From Bacteroidetes bacterium 2013_40CM_41_45 (GTDB lineage Bacteria > Bacteroidota > Bacteroidia > AKYH767-A > 2013-40CM-41-45): a DNA stretch of 64,000 bases. The stretch lies in contig NGFH01000002.1 in NCBI GenBank assembly GCA_002215675.1, positions 285,887-349,886 on the forward strand, written 5' to 3'. The position numbers and the translations under genes were made by a program. The notes beneath the pieces were generated by a model. That model was not told the origin of the DNA. It ran no database searches and worked only from the letters and a program-made list of their open reading frames with translations. Below, one piece after another: positions 50,567 to 59,110 of the stretch (position 1 is its first letter; each line of letters opens with the position of its first letter).

Positions 50567-51665
50567 TTTAAGAATTTTACTTCTTTCGGATGTCAATTCA
50601 TCGCATACTCAAAAGTGGGCTAATGAACTGGCTTCTGAAGGGCATAGAGTTGCGGTATTTTCTTTGACATCGCCCGAACATGATTGGTATTCTGAAAAAC
50701 AAATACAAATTTTTAATTTTAAAAAGTTGAATGGTAGAGCATTGACTTCCACTTCGCTTTTTAAAATAAATTATTTGAGATCTTTATTTTTTCTTAGGAC
50801 AATAGTTAAAAAATTCACTCCTGACATAGTGCATGCTCATTATGCAAGTAGTTATGGTTTTCTCGGCGCTTTGACCGGGGAAAAAACTTTTATTGTTTCA
50901 GCGTGGGGAACAGATGTATATGAATTTCCGAATTTGAATTTTTTAACACGGGCCATTTTAAAATATACATTTCGCAGAGCCCGGTTCATTACCGCTACCG
51001 GAAAAAATCTTGCTTCCCGAGCTCAATTATTCACGAAAAAGAAAATCTATATTGTTCCGTTTGGTATCGACACGGAGAAGTTCTCTCCGGCAGAAGCAGG
51101 CAAAGCAGGCATGCAAATTGTCATCGGCAGTGTGAAAGCGCTGGAAGAAATTTATGCACCGGACGTCCTGGTTAAGGCATTTGCGCTGTGCAGGCAAAAA
51201 ATGCCGGAGAAGGAAATTAAACTTCTGCTTGTCGGAAAAGGGTCGCAAAAAAAAAATCTCTCCGAATTAGCAGAGCAGCTTCAAATTTCTTCCAACGTGG
51301 AGCTTACTGGCTATGTTCCTCCGGAAAGGATAGTGAGCCAATATCGCCGCATAGATATTTTTGTTAACGTTTCAAGGTTTGAAAGCTTTGGTGTAAGTGT
51401 TCTCGAGGCTTCTTCTTGCAGTATTCCTGTTGTTGCTTCAGATGCAGGCGGATTAAAGGAAGTGGGGGTTCAGGGAGAAACATGTTTATTTGTAACTCCT
51501 GGAAACGTTGAAGCGACAGCCGAAGCTATATTGACTTTAATAGGCCATGCAGAAAAGCGCAAAGAAATGGGTATGAAAGGGAGGAAGTTTGTCAAAGAAA
51601 ATTACTCTATCGGCTCAAGCGTAAAAAAAATGCTTGACGTTTATTACACCGCTTTGCAGCAATGA
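50550..51665 (+). CDS. Family 4 glycosyltransferase
   Basis: A 371-residue GT-B enzyme. The N-terminal Rossmann domain begins LRILLLSDVNSSHTQKWANELASEGH, and YASSYGFLGALTGEKTFIVSAWGTDVYEFP carries the acceptor-side motif. The C-terminal Rossmann domain has IYIVPFGIDTEKFSP, IVIGSVKALEEIYAPDVLVKAF, KLLLVGKGSQK and the EX7E segment FESFGVSVLEASSCSIPVVASDAGG. It overlaps the previous gene by 17 nt and the next by 4 nt (ATGA). The donor and linkage are unknown. Confidence 0.92.
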   Translation: MKSSGDLRILLLSDVNSSHTQKWANELASEGHRVAVFSLTSPEHDWYSEKQIQIFNFKKLNGRALTSTSLFKINYLRSLFFLRTIVKKFTPDIVHAHYASSYGFLGALTGEKTFIVSAWGTDVYEFPNLNFLTRAILKYTFRRARFITATGKNLASRAQLFTKKKIYIVPFGIDTEKFSPAEAGKAGMQIVIGSVKALEEIYAPDVLVKAFALCRQKMPEKEIKLLLVGKGSQKKNLSELAEQLQISSNVELTGYVPPERIVSQYRRIDIFVNVSRFESFGVSVLEASSCSIPVVASDAGGLKEVGVQGETCLFVTPGNVEATAEAILTLIGHAEKRKEMGMKGRKFVKENYSIGSSVKKMLDVYYTALQQ

Positions 51666-52876
51666 GAATCCTTTTCATTACTCAATACTTTCCGCCCGAA
51701 ACAGGCGCTCCGCAAAACCGCCTTTTTGGTTTGGCGAAACAGCTTGCCGGGAACGGAGTGAATATAGTGGTGCTGACTGCAATGCCAAATTATCCTGCAA
51801 TGAAAATTCATAAAGGTTATGAAGGGAAATTTTTTGTAAAAGAGAATATAGATTCTATACAGGTTTTCCGTTCCTGGATATATGTGAGTGCAAAGAGAAA
51901 CGTATTAAGGCGTTTGCTGAATTATTTTTCTTTTGTAATTACTTCGTTAATGGCTTCATCCAAAATTAAAGGAAGATTTGATTTTGTTTTTTGTGAATCG
52001 CCCCCTCTTTTTCTCGGTATCAGCGGATGGCTTATCAGCAGGTTCAAAGGAGCAAAATTTATTTTCAATGTCTCTGACCTTTGGCCCGAAAGCGCTGAGA
52101 AGCTTGGAATTATCACCAACAAATTTTTCCTGGGTATTGCATCGCAGCTCGAAACGTTTTTATATCGCAAGTCGTTTCTGATAACCGGACAGACACAGGG
52201 CATCGTCCGTAGTATTTCTACGAGGTTTCCCTTAAAGAAAATCCACTGGCTCCCGAATGGAATTGATGAAGAACAATTTCAAAACGTTCATAGCCCTTCC
52301 GTGCGAGGCGAACTGGGTTTTTCTCAGGACGATTTCCTGGTAGCTTACGCCGGGATAATCGGGCACGCGCAGGGATTGGAAGTTATCCTTAATGCGGCTG
52401 CAAGATTATCAGGCTACCTAAATATTAAATTTTTAATAGTGGGGGAGGGGCCAGAGAAAGAAAATCTTGAGAGGCAAAAAAACAACAGCGGGCTGAAAAA
52501 TGTTTTCTTTCATCCTGCCGTATCAAAAAATAAAATAATTCATATTATTGACAGTTGTGATGCCATGGTAATACCATTAAAAAAGCTAGACCTTTTTAGA
52601 GGAGCCATACCATCAAAAATATTTGAGAGCCTTGCAGTGGAAAAACCCATACTCCTTGGTGTTGATGGAGAAGCGAAAGAATTGTTTATTGACGATGTGC
52701 AAGCGGGAATTTACTTTGAGCCGGAAAATCCGGACAGGTTATCAGAGGGAATACTTACTTTGATGGGTTCGCCTGAACGGTGCAGGGAATTTGGAGCCAA
52801 CGGAAGAAAATACGTGATGAACAACTTTAGCAGGAAAAAAATTGCCGGTGATTTTCTAAGGCAATTGCAATTTTAA
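51662..52876 (+). CDS. Family 4 glycosyltransferase (WbuB-like)
   Basis: A 404-residue GT-B protein with the WbuB-like N-terminus ITQYFPPETGAPQNRLFGLAKQLAGNG, the central ISRFKGAKFIFNVSDLWPESAEKLG, the loop HWLPNGIDEEQF and the nucleotide-binding region GHAQGLEVILNAAARL, LIVGEGPEKENL and IPSKIFESLAVEKPILLGVDGEAKEL. The related WbuB adds N-acetylfucosamine, but the sugar here is not known. It starts 4 nt within the previous gene and is followed after about 40 nt by the aminotransferase. Confidence 0.9.
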   Translation: MRILFITQYFPPETGAPQNRLFGLAKQLAGNGVNIVVLTAMPNYPAMKIHKGYEGKFFVKENIDSIQVFRSWIYVSAKRNVLRRLLNYFSFVITSLMASSKIKGRFDFVFCESPPLFLGISGWLISRFKGAKFIFNVSDLWPESAEKLGIITNKFFLGIASQLETFLYRKSFLITGQTQGIVRSISTRFPLKKIHWLPNGIDEEQFQNVHSPSVRGELGFSQDDFLVAYAGIIGHAQGLEVILNAAARLSGYLNIKFLIVGEGPEKENLERQKNNSGLKNVFFHPAVSKNKIIHIIDSCDAMVIPLKKLDLFRGAIPSKIFESLAVEKPILLGVDGEAKELFIDDVQAGIYFEPENPDRLSEGILTLMGSPERCREFGANGRKYVMNNFSRKKIAGDFLRQLQF

Positions 52877-52916
52877 CTTGTTTCCGTTTCAGAGAACGTA
52901 TATTATTGCTGAAATA

Positions 52917-54137
52917 ATGATACCGTTTTCTCCGCCGCATATAACCCAGAAAATAATTGATGAAGTTACCGCTTCTCTCAAATCGGGGTGGATAACAACC
53001 GGTGCGCGTACTAAGCAGTTTGAGAAAGAACTTGCCAGGTATTGCGGAGTTCCCAATGTACTTTGCCTGAGTTCTGCGACAGCAGGGCTGGAACTCATGC
53101 TTCGCTGGTTTGGTGTGACTGAAGGAGATGAAGTCATTGTTCCTGCTTATACCTATTGCGCAACGGCTAACGTTGTTCTTCATTGCGGTGCAAAACCGGT
53201 CATGGTGGATGCCACAGCTGATTTCAATATTTCGGTAAAAGGAATTGAAAACGTTATAACGCCTAAAACAAAAGTTATTATTCCTGTTGATATCGGGGGA
53301 TTTCCGTGCGATTACAAGAGCATAAATTCACTCGTAAGAAAACCATCAATCGTAAAAAAGTTTTTACCGGCAAATGATACGCAGAAAAAACTGGGAAGAA
53401 TATTGGTGCTTTCCGATGCGGCACATTCCATTGGTGCCTGGTATAAAGGGAAAAGAAGCGGCAGTTTAACAGACCTGTCGGTTCTTTCATTTCATGCCGT
53501 AAAAAATCTCACCACTGCCGAGGGAGGGGCTGTATGTCTTAACCTGCCTGTGCCATTTGATAATGAGCAATTGTACCAGGAGTTTTGCATAAAATCATTG
53601 CACGGCCAAACCAAAGATGCATTTTCGAAAATGCAAAAGAGTACGTGGGAATATGATGTTTTAGAAGCAGGATACAAACTGAATATGCCCGATGTGCTTG
53701 CTGCCATTGGCCTTGCGCAGTTGGCGGAATACGACAACGAAGTTCTGAAGAGGCGAAAAATTATATGGGAACAATATGAAAAAGGGTTTACAAAATACCC
53801 ATGGGCGCAGCTTCCACCGGGAAACTCAACAGGCCAGCAGAAGGACACACATTCATCCTATCATCTTTATGCTTTACGAATAGCAGGTGTTGATGAGCAA
53901 AAGCGAAATAAAATAATTCAGAAAATTTTTGACAGGGGAGTTGCTGTTAATGTGCATTTCAAACCCCTGCCTTTGCTTTCACTTTACAAGAAGCTTGGCT
54001 ATAGAATGAGTGATTACCCGGTGGCTTACGACAACTATTCGCGCGAAATTTCTTTGCCCTTGTATTTTGATTTAACGGATGAGCAGATTGGAGCGGTAAT
54101 CAATGCCGTGGTAAACTCTGTGGAGGAAGTGATTTAA
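52917..54137 (+). CDS. DegT/DnrJ/EryC1/StrS-family nucleotide-sugar aminotransferase
   Basis: A PLP enzyme of 406 residues from the ATG at 52917, which starts MIPFSPPHITQKIIDEV. It aminates keto sugars on nucleotide carriers. The domain motifs are SGWITTGARTKQFEKELARYCG, LSSATAGLELML, DEVIVPAYTYCATANVV, LVLSDAAHSIGAWYKGKRSG, and LSFHAVKNLTTAEGGAV with the PLP Lys. A segment near 127-165 (RKPSIVKKFLPANDTQKKLGR) is longer than usual, inserted before the SDAAH motif. An upstream TTG at 52878 would add a poorly conserved leader. It supplies an amino sugar to the operon's polysaccharide (inference). Confidence 0.92.
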   Translation: MIPFSPPHITQKIIDEVTASLKSGWITTGARTKQFEKELARYCGVPNVLCLSSATAGLELMLRWFGVTEGDEVIVPAYTYCATANVVLHCGAKPVMVDATADFNISVKGIENVITPKTKVIIPVDIGGFPCDYKSINSLVRKPSIVKKFLPANDTQKKLGRILVLSDAAHSIGAWYKGKRSGSLTDLSVLSFHAVKNLTTAEGGAVCLNLPVPFDNEQLYQEFCIKSLHGQTKDAFSKMQKSTWEYDVLEAGYKLNMPDVLAAIGLAQLAEYDNEVLKRRKIIWEQYEKGFTKYPWAQLPPGNSTGQQKDTHSSYHLYALRIAGVDEQKRNKIIQKIFDRGVAVNVHFKPLPLLSLYKKLGYRMSDYPVAYDNYSREISLPLYFDLTDEQIGAVINAVVNSVEEVI

Positions 54138-54158
54138 AACACCATCAGTTGCACTGGA

Positions 54159-55997
54159 ATGAAAAGAGTATTTGATATTTTATTTTCATTCACTTCTCTT
54201 ATAGTACTTTCTCCTGTTTTTATAATTACAGGAATCCTCATAAAGCTTGATTCCAAAGGAAAAATATTTTTCGTACAGAAGAGGGTTGGAAAAAATTCGG
54301 GGGAATTTTCCTTGTTAAAATTCAGAACCATGAGAGAGGGCTCTGAAAAATCGGGCATGCTGACGATAGGGGAGAAAGACAGCAGAATAACACGCATCGG
54401 GTTTTACCTTAGGAAGTATAAGCTGGACGAAATTCCACAGTTTATCAATGTGCTTAAAGGCGATATGAGTGTTGTTGGACCACGCCCGGAAGTGAAAAAG
54501 TATGTTGACCTGTATTCTGAGGAGCAGAAAAAAATCTTGTCGGTAAAGCCCGGCATTACCGATATCGCTTCAATTCAATTTTCCGGCGAGAGCGCAATGC
54601 TCTCGAAATACCCCAATGCAGAAGAGGCCTATGTCAGGGAAATTATGCCTGCAAAACTCTCACTGAGTTTACGGTACATCAGGGAAAGAAGCATATCCAC
54701 TGATATTACGGTTATTGCTAAAACGGCAGGGAAAATATTTCCCCCGTTTTCATCGCGGCGGCATTTGGAAAATGTACTTCTTGCCCTTTTGGTTTTCTCG
54801 CTTCCGTTATATGAGAAAGCGTCTGCGTGGCTGGCTGTTTCTGTTGCATTGTACCGGCTGTTTGACAGGAAAATGGTTTCTGACTTTGGGCAGGCGGCAC
54901 GAAATATTCTTTCAGTTTTATTTTTAGCCTACTACTTCGCTCATCTTGCGGGAACTTTTTACTCTGCAAATTTATCCTACGCATTTTTTGACCTGCAGGT
55001 TAAATTACCTTTTCTTCTTTTTCCCTTGCTGCTCACCATTCCTTTGAGCACGCCTGCGGCATTTCTGAGCTTAAAAAAATATTTTACCGCAGGTTGCACA
55101 CTCGCATCCTTGTTATGCCTGCTTTTGGCAATGATTAGTTTTTCTAAAAGCCACGACCCGTTTGATTTCTTTTATATTGCTTACTCCCGCTTTCTGCATG
55201 TAACTTATTTTTCGATGTATCTGAACCTGTGCATTCTTTTTTTAATTGATGACCTTCTCAACCCCCAAATGACTTTTAGGGGTAAGCCAATGCTCAAGTT
55301 CTCACTGCTTATTTTTCTATTTGTGACGGTAATTCTTCTGTCGGCACGGACAGCCATGCTTACCTGTTTCATTACCGCACTTTCCTTTTCGATATTGGTG
55401 AGCGCTCATCGCAAGATATTAAAGCGTACGTATAAAGTCATACTATTGCTGGTGCTTATACTGGCTGCCGCGGGAATCTATTCCAACAAAATATATAACC
55501 GGTTTGTGCAGATTACCGAAATGTTTCAGCATGGGAATGCAGAAAAAAAAGCGGATAAACCGTTGACGGCAGAAGATTATAACAGTGTTTCTATCAGGAT
55601 GGAATTATGGAAAGACAGTTGGGAATTGATAAAGAAAAATATATGGTTTGGCGTGGGAACAGGAGATATTAAGGATGCTTTGAAAAAACAATACACGGAA
55701 GAAAAATTTTATTATGGTGCCGAAAAAAAATTTAACCCGCACAACCAGTTTTTACATACTGCAGTAGCACTTGGTCTTACCGGGTTGATTTTACTTATTA
55801 TGATGTTAGCCCTACCGCCCCTCCAATCGCTGAAAAATGCAAATTACCTTTTTATTTTTTTCTGTGGCATCATTATCCTAAATTGCATGACCGAATCTGT
55901 GCTTGAGGTTCAGAAGGGAGTTTTGTTCTTTTGTATTTTCAGCATCGCACTTTTCAATTCAAAAAACAGCGAGGCAGAAAAAAACCCGGCTAATTAA
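54159..55997 (+). CDS. Fusion of a short sugar-phosphate transferase (PglC/WcaJ-type) and an O-antigen ligase-like protein
   Basis: A single 612-residue reading frame with two domains that are normally separate proteins. Residues about 1-195 are a small polyprenyl-phosphate sugar transferase: MKRVFDILFSFTSLIVLSP, FRTMREGSEKSG, YKLDEIPQFINVLKGDMSVVGPRPEV, then KPGITDIASIQFSGE. Residues about 205-612 form a multi-spanning membrane domain with the O-antigen ligase/polymerase signature RMELWKDSWELIKKNIWFGVGTGD and NPHNQFLHTAVALGLTGL. The frame is open through the junction with no sign of a frameshift. One protein could therefore start the chain on undecaprenyl phosphate and also handle the finished chain. 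It is the last gene of the operon, with its stop inside a terminator loop. Confidence 0.88.
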   Translation: MKRVFDILFSFTSLIVLSPVFIITGILIKLDSKGKIFFVQKRVGKNSGEFSLLKFRTMREGSEKSGMLTIGEKDSRITRIGFYLRKYKLDEIPQFINVLKGDMSVVGPRPEVKKYVDLYSEEQKKILSVKPGITDIASIQFSGESAMLSKYPNAEEAYVREIMPAKLSLSLRYIRERSISTDITVIAKTAGKIFPPFSSRRHLENVLLALLVFSLPLYEKASAWLAVSVALYRLFDRKMVSDFGQAARNILSVLFLAYYFAHLAGTFYSANLSYAFFDLQVKLPFLLFPLLLTIPLSTPAAFLSLKKYFTAGCTLASLLCLLLAMISFSKSHDPFDFFYIAYSRFLHVTYFSMYLNLCILFLIDDLLNPQMTFRGKPMLKFSLLIFLFVTVILLSARTAMLTCFITALSFSILVSAHRKILKRTYKVILLLVLILAAAGIYSNKIYNRFVQITEMFQHGNAEKKADKPLTAEDYNSVSIRMELWKDSWELIKKNIWFGVGTGDIKDALKKQYTEEKFYYGAEKKFNPHNQFLHTAVALGLTGLILLIMMLALPPLQSLKNANYLFIFFCGIIILNCMTESVLEVQKGVLFFCIFSIALFNSKNSEAEKNPAN

Positions 55998-56009
55998 CCG
56001 GGCTTTTTT
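55985..56009 (+). terminator. Intrinsic terminator of the polysaccharide operon
   Basis: CCCGG...CCGGG arms are followed by C and six T. The stop codon of the fusion gene (55995-55997) lies in the loop. Confidence 0.75.
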
Positions 56010-56027
56010 GTTGAATTAAATTTATCG

Positions 56028-57212
56028 TTAATCAATTACCAGCTTTTCGCGCAGCATTTTATCACCGATAATAACGGTTACATAAAACATTCGCGCTGAC
56101 TCTACAGCATCTGAATCAATTTCAATATTCATGACCGAATTATCCAGGTCTGTGTCGAGCGTTGTTCTTACTTCTGCGCCGGTCATATCGTACACTTTAA
56201 CGATGGCGGAATTCATGTCGTCTTCGCTAAGGTTGATGCTTACCCTATTGCCTGATGCAGGATTGGGATATAAGTGTAATCTGAAAGAATCCACGCCGCT
56301 AACAGCTACAGGGTTGAATATTTGGTAATTGCCATCATAGTCGGTCTGTCGGAGGCGATAAAAACAATCGGTCATTATGGGGTCATCGTCGGTATATTTG
56401 TAATAGAGCAGATGGCCGCTGTTGCCTGCTCCCTTTACGGTAGCTACCTGATCCCACGTGGTAGGGTCTGCAGTGCGCTCAATGGTAAAGTAATCATTGT
56501 TGGTTTCAGATGCCGTTGACCACTCAATGTCCACGCCATCATCGGTCCGCGATGCAGCAAAAGCAATAAGTTCGATGGGTAGCGCTCCGGGTCCTAATAT
56601 ACATGGAAACGAGCCGCATGGATTAGCGGTGCTGTTTCCAAAAATAGTTGCCGATGTACCGTTGGTTGCCGGCCCGGCATTTATTAATATGTTTCCGCTT
56701 CCCGCAATTACGCCACTGTTATTGTTGGCAAATGTTCCGTTCACGGTCATTGCTCCATTAAGGGTAACGTTATTACTGCTCATTTTATTCGTAAAGATTC
56801 CGTTTGCCGTCATGGTTCCGGTTGTCTGAAGCAATACAGCAGCTCCGCTATTAAAGGTAAGGTCTTTTACAGTAAGCGAACCATGTACAGTAAACGTGCT
56901 TCCTGAACGCAGCTCCAAGCTATAGGTGCTTCCGCCATTTAAGCTTGCACCCGGATTGACAGTAAGTATTGCTGTGAGTCCCTGACTACCCCCAATTAAA
57001 TCCTTATCGAGGGTTATATTATTATAGATGTAGATATTGTCTGATTTGGTTGGCGTGCAATTACAGGTTGCTCCTCCATAGGTGATACTCCATGCAGTTC
57101 CGGTAGTCCAGTTTCCGTTGGTAATAGAGTATATGCTGGCTGCGTAGACAGTATTAATCAGTGCAAAAAGTATTGCAGTGATTTTAACAAGGATAGATGT
57201 AGTCGTTTTCAT
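56028..57212 (-). CDS. Type IX-secreted protein with repetitive beta-helix-like region
   Basis: A 394-residue exported protein with a signal peptide (about 1-24, ending VYAAS), a beta-rich repeated region (about 60-185) with steps such as SLTVKDLTFNSGAAVLLQTTG, TMTANGIFTNKMSSNNVTLNG and AMTVNGTFANNNSG, an unannotated domain starting ALPIELIAFAASRTDDGVDIEWSTASETNNDYFTIERTADPTTW (Fn3-like, seen in many type IX cargo proteins), and the sorting tail RLHLYPNPASGNRVSI to the end (EKLVID). It is probably on the cell surface. The ligand or enzyme activity is unknown. Confidence 0.82.
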   Translation of the reverse strand: MKTTTSILVKITAILFALINTVYAASIYSITNGNWTTGTAWSITYGGATCNCTPTKSDNIYIYNNITLDKDLIGGSQGLTAILTVNPGASLNGGSTYSLELRSGSTFTVHGSLTVKDLTFNSGAAVLLQTTGTMTANGIFTNKMSSNNVTLNGAMTVNGTFANNNSGVIAGSGNILINAGPATNGTSATIFGNSTANPCGSFPCILGPGALPIELIAFAASRTDDGVDIEWSTASETNNDYFTIERTADPTTWDQVATVKGAGNSGHLLYYKYTDDDPIMTDCFYRLRQTDYDGNYQIFNPVAVSGVDSFRLHLYPNPASGNRVSINLSEDDMNSAIVKVYDMTGAEVRTTLDTDLDNSVMNIEIDSDAVESARMFYVTVIIGDKMLREKLVID

Positions 57213-57538
57213 AATATTTTATTTGGATATTATTTTTCCAGACCCAAAAGAATTAAAACGGCACATGGTTCAAAGAAATAACTGCAGCGTTACATTATAG
57301 CTGTAAGATTTTGTTCAAAAAGAAAAATACATGGACTGAAATTGATTACAGCGCCGGACAAAAACGATACGGGTATTTCATTTGTTCTTGTTTAATTAGT
57401 GAGATTGTCCATCTTTATAAATGGCTGTCCATTCTCACTTTGTCTCGTCAATAAAAATAAAACCCCCTCCCGGACAAAGGAGGGGGATAACATGAAACAG
57501 GCAAATATTCCTTACATTAAAACAGACTCACCAAAGAG
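57213..57538. other. Non-coding gap
   Basis: About 325 nt with no credible gene. It contains an inverted repeat AGTGAGA / TCTCACT (57398-57439) with an inner CCAT/ATGG pair, and the terminator of the minus-strand gene upstream of it (57452-57486). The rest shows no structure that I can name. Confidence 0.5.
57452..57486 (-). terminator. Strong intrinsic terminator of the Ala-rich protein gene
   Basis: On the minus strand CCCCCTCC, loop TTTGTCCG, GGAGGGGG is followed by TTTTATTTTTAT. It lies about 52 nt past the stop codon at 57539. Confidence 0.85.
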
Positions 57539-57859
57539 TCAGTTTAACGTATACTCAAGAGCTCTTAGCCGCTCAGCAGCCGGAGGCATTAATTTATTTG
57601 CAGGCATAAGTATATCACCGGCATCAGCAAGCATTTGCGCAGCAGTAATGAGCGAACCGCGGGCAGTTATCAGTGCATCTGCAGCAGCAGCAAGCGAAGC
57701 ATTATTCTCCGGCAATAGCTGAACCGCTTTCAAAAGCAAATCACCGGCCTTCTTCAGCGACTTAGCAGAAGCCATAAGCGCTTTTCCTGCTGAATCACTT
57801 TTCGATACGGTGGTGTTACGTTTTTTTAAAGTAATATTTTTTAGAGGCTTTTTTTTCAC
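57539..57859 (-). CDS. Small Ala/Leu-rich helical protein of unknown function
   Basis: A 106-residue protein starting with a basic segment (KKKPLKNITLKKRN) and continuing as a run of Ala-rich amphipathic helix (AGKALMASAKSLKKAGDLLLKAVQ, then ASLAAAADALITARGSLITAAQ and LADAGDILMPANKLMPPAAERL). The pattern of hydrophobic positions predicts helical hairpins or a small bundle. No signal peptide or membrane span is evident. It has no recognised family. It is 12 nt downstream of the SH3-like gene on the same strand and ends in a strong terminator, so the two form a compact unit. Confidence 0.6.
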   Translation of the reverse strand: MKKKPLKNITLKKRNTTVSKSDSAGKALMASAKSLKKAGDLLLKAVQLLPENNASLAAAADALITARGSLITAAQMLADAGDILMPANKLMPPAAERLRALEYTLN

Positions 57860-57871
57860 AGGTGCAAAGTT

Positions 57872-58096
57872 TTAGTTATTCTTATTATCCTGATCGTGAA
57901 CACGCACTGTAACAGAAAGCATTTCTTCGGGCAGGAACACCGTTCCGAAGCCGGTAAATTCAACATCATACGATGCCAGTAGCAGATGCATGTCTGTAAC
58001 AGTTCCTTTCGTTCCTTTCGGAATGTGGATGTGGTCATAATCGTCATCATAGTTTACAACGAGAACTACTGCATCTCCTGTTTGATATTTAAGCAT
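57872..58096 (-). CDS. Small SH3-like (DUF4926-type) protein
   Basis: A 74-residue protein from the ATG at 58096 (MLKYQTGDAVVLVVNYDDDYDHIHIP). The wording GDAVVLVVNY, IPKGTKGTVTDMH, YDVEFTGFGTVFLP and EMLSVTVR matches the small beta-barrel DUF4926/SH3-like family, whose members are often in toxin-antitoxin or regulatory settings, without a clear role. A longer frame would extend upstream to 58195 but has no conserved match and overlaps the operator. It is divergently arranged with a LuxR-type regulator and shares its control region. Confidence 0.65.
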   Translation of the reverse strand: MLKYQTGDAVVLVVNYDDDYDHIHIPKGTKGTVTDMHLLLASYDVEFTGFGTVFLPEEMLSVTVRVHDQDNKNN

Positions 58097-58188
58097 AGTT
58101 TGTTCAGATTTAAAATGAAAAGAAAAACTGCAATAAGTGAAAAGTGACCGTGCAATGCAAAAGTAACCTGCCGCAGGGGGCGCGTCAA

Positions 58189-58224
58189 CCCACATATGAG
58201 TAAAAACGGATACTCATATGAGTA
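58189..58224. promoter_or_regulatory. Tandem palindromic operator between divergent genes
   Basis: TACTCATATGAGTA (58211-58224) is a perfect 14-bp palindrome. A degenerate copy matching 11 of 14 positions lies at 58189-58202, so centres are 22 bp apart (about two helical turns). Both CATATGAGTA half-sites are intact. The position between the SH3-like gene and the LuxR-type regulator suits binding by that regulator. Confidence 0.65.
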
Positions 58225-58262
58225 GGATTATTCTAAGATGAAAACGTTTCCATAGCATCAAA

Positions 58263-58279
58263 ATTGCTACATTAGCAAT
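58263..58279. promoter_or_regulatory. Small hairpin overlapping a weak -7 box
   Basis: ATTGCTA-CAT-TAGCAAT is a perfect 7-bp inverted repeat, and TACATTAG within it is one base off TAnnTTTG. It lies about 20 nt upstream of the regulator's start. Confidence 0.35.
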
Positions 58280-58298
58280 CGTTAAAACGCATCGCGCT

Positions 58299-58940
58299 GT
58301 GAAAATCGGAAAAGTTTATCTCGGAATATTTGATGATTATACCATCCAGCGCCAGCTCTTGCATCATATACTGGAAAGAGAAAAATACGAGGTAAATTAC
58401 TCGGCAAGCACCCAACAGCAGCTCGAAGAATATTTTGAGCACAACCAGGTAAATATTTTGCTGGTTCATTCCCGCTCGGTAAAACCCCGCCTTCTGCAAA
58501 TGCTTGGCAATTTTATATTGCAAACAGAAAGAGAGCTGAAAATAATTTTTTACGCCTGCACCGATAATGAGCGCCCCAAACTTCCGGCCGCTTTCAGAAA
58601 ATATAATAACAATATATTTTATGCCGATGATGATGTTCATTCTTTTTATAAAAATCTTGAACATGTAACAGGCAGTTTCTTCCCCAAGGTAATGCAGGAA
58701 GTAATGAGGCAAAAAGTTCTTTTACCTCCTGAGCATCCGTTTTATAAAATAGTAAACAGCCGCACCATGCTCGATATTTTACGGCTGTTGTCGGAAGGAA
58801 AAAATTTCAGGGAAATATCTACCTCGCTGCATCTAAACGAGCATACCATACGGTCTTATATCAAAAAGATGCGCCTTGAAACAGACAGCATGAACATTAC
58901 ACAGCTTGTTTCGGCCGCTAAAGAGTTTCATCTTATCTAG
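58299..58940 (+). CDS. Response regulator-like LuxR-type transcription factor with atypical receiver
   Basis: A 213-residue regulator. The N-terminal receiver-like domain (about 1-125) keeps the acidic pair Asp12-Asp13 (GIFDDYTIQR), but the usual phosphorylation Asp is His57 (ILLVHSRS), so classical phosphorylation is unlikely. The C-terminal helix-turn-helix (about 155-210) has LSEGKNFREISTSLHLNEHTIRSYIKKM, the LuxR/NarL recognition helix with a VS-like turn. It may work as a non-phosphorylated regulator or respond to a different cue. The tandem palindromes at 58189-58224 lie in its shared upstream region. Regulation of itself and of the divergent genes is an inference. Confidence 0.82.
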   Translation: MKIGKVYLGIFDDYTIQRQLLHHILEREKYEVNYSASTQQQLEEYFEHNQVNILLVHSRSVKPRLLQMLGNFILQTERELKIIFYACTDNERPKLPAAFRKYNNNIFYADDDVHSFYKNLEHVTGSFFPKVMQEVMRQKVLLPPEHPFYKIVNSRTMLDILRLLSEGKNFREISTSLHLNEHTIRSYIKKMRLETDSMNITQLVSAAKEFHLI

Positions 58941-59067
58941 CTTAGTTCGGAATTGCAGGTTTTTCAGCAAAGGCTTCTGCCGTAAAACTTTTATAATATT
59001 TTACCCCAATTTTTCCAACCTTTTTCGCAAAGCTGCGTCTATTATATATTAGTTAATCTAATATTCT

Positions 59068-59075
59068 TAAATTTG
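59068..59075 (+). promoter_or_regulatory. -7 box of the Omp28-like gene
   Basis: TAAATTTG fits TAnnTTTG, 35 nt before the ATG at 59111. It overlaps a reverse TTAAG half-site (TTTAAGAAT on the minus strand), a word also used upstream of the kinase gene. Confidence 0.5.
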
Positions 59076-59110
59076 GTAATGAATGAAATCAATTATTAAA
59101 ATTTCAAAGC

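Noticed and set aside
57399-57722. Plus-strand frame in the gap and across the Ala-rich gene
   Set aside because: It runs through the strong terminator hairpin and is antisense to the helical protein, whose minus-strand unit has a clear upstream partner.
58272-58712. Open frame opposite the LuxR-type regulator
   Set aside because: It is fully antisense to a clear regulator and the product has no recognisable domain.
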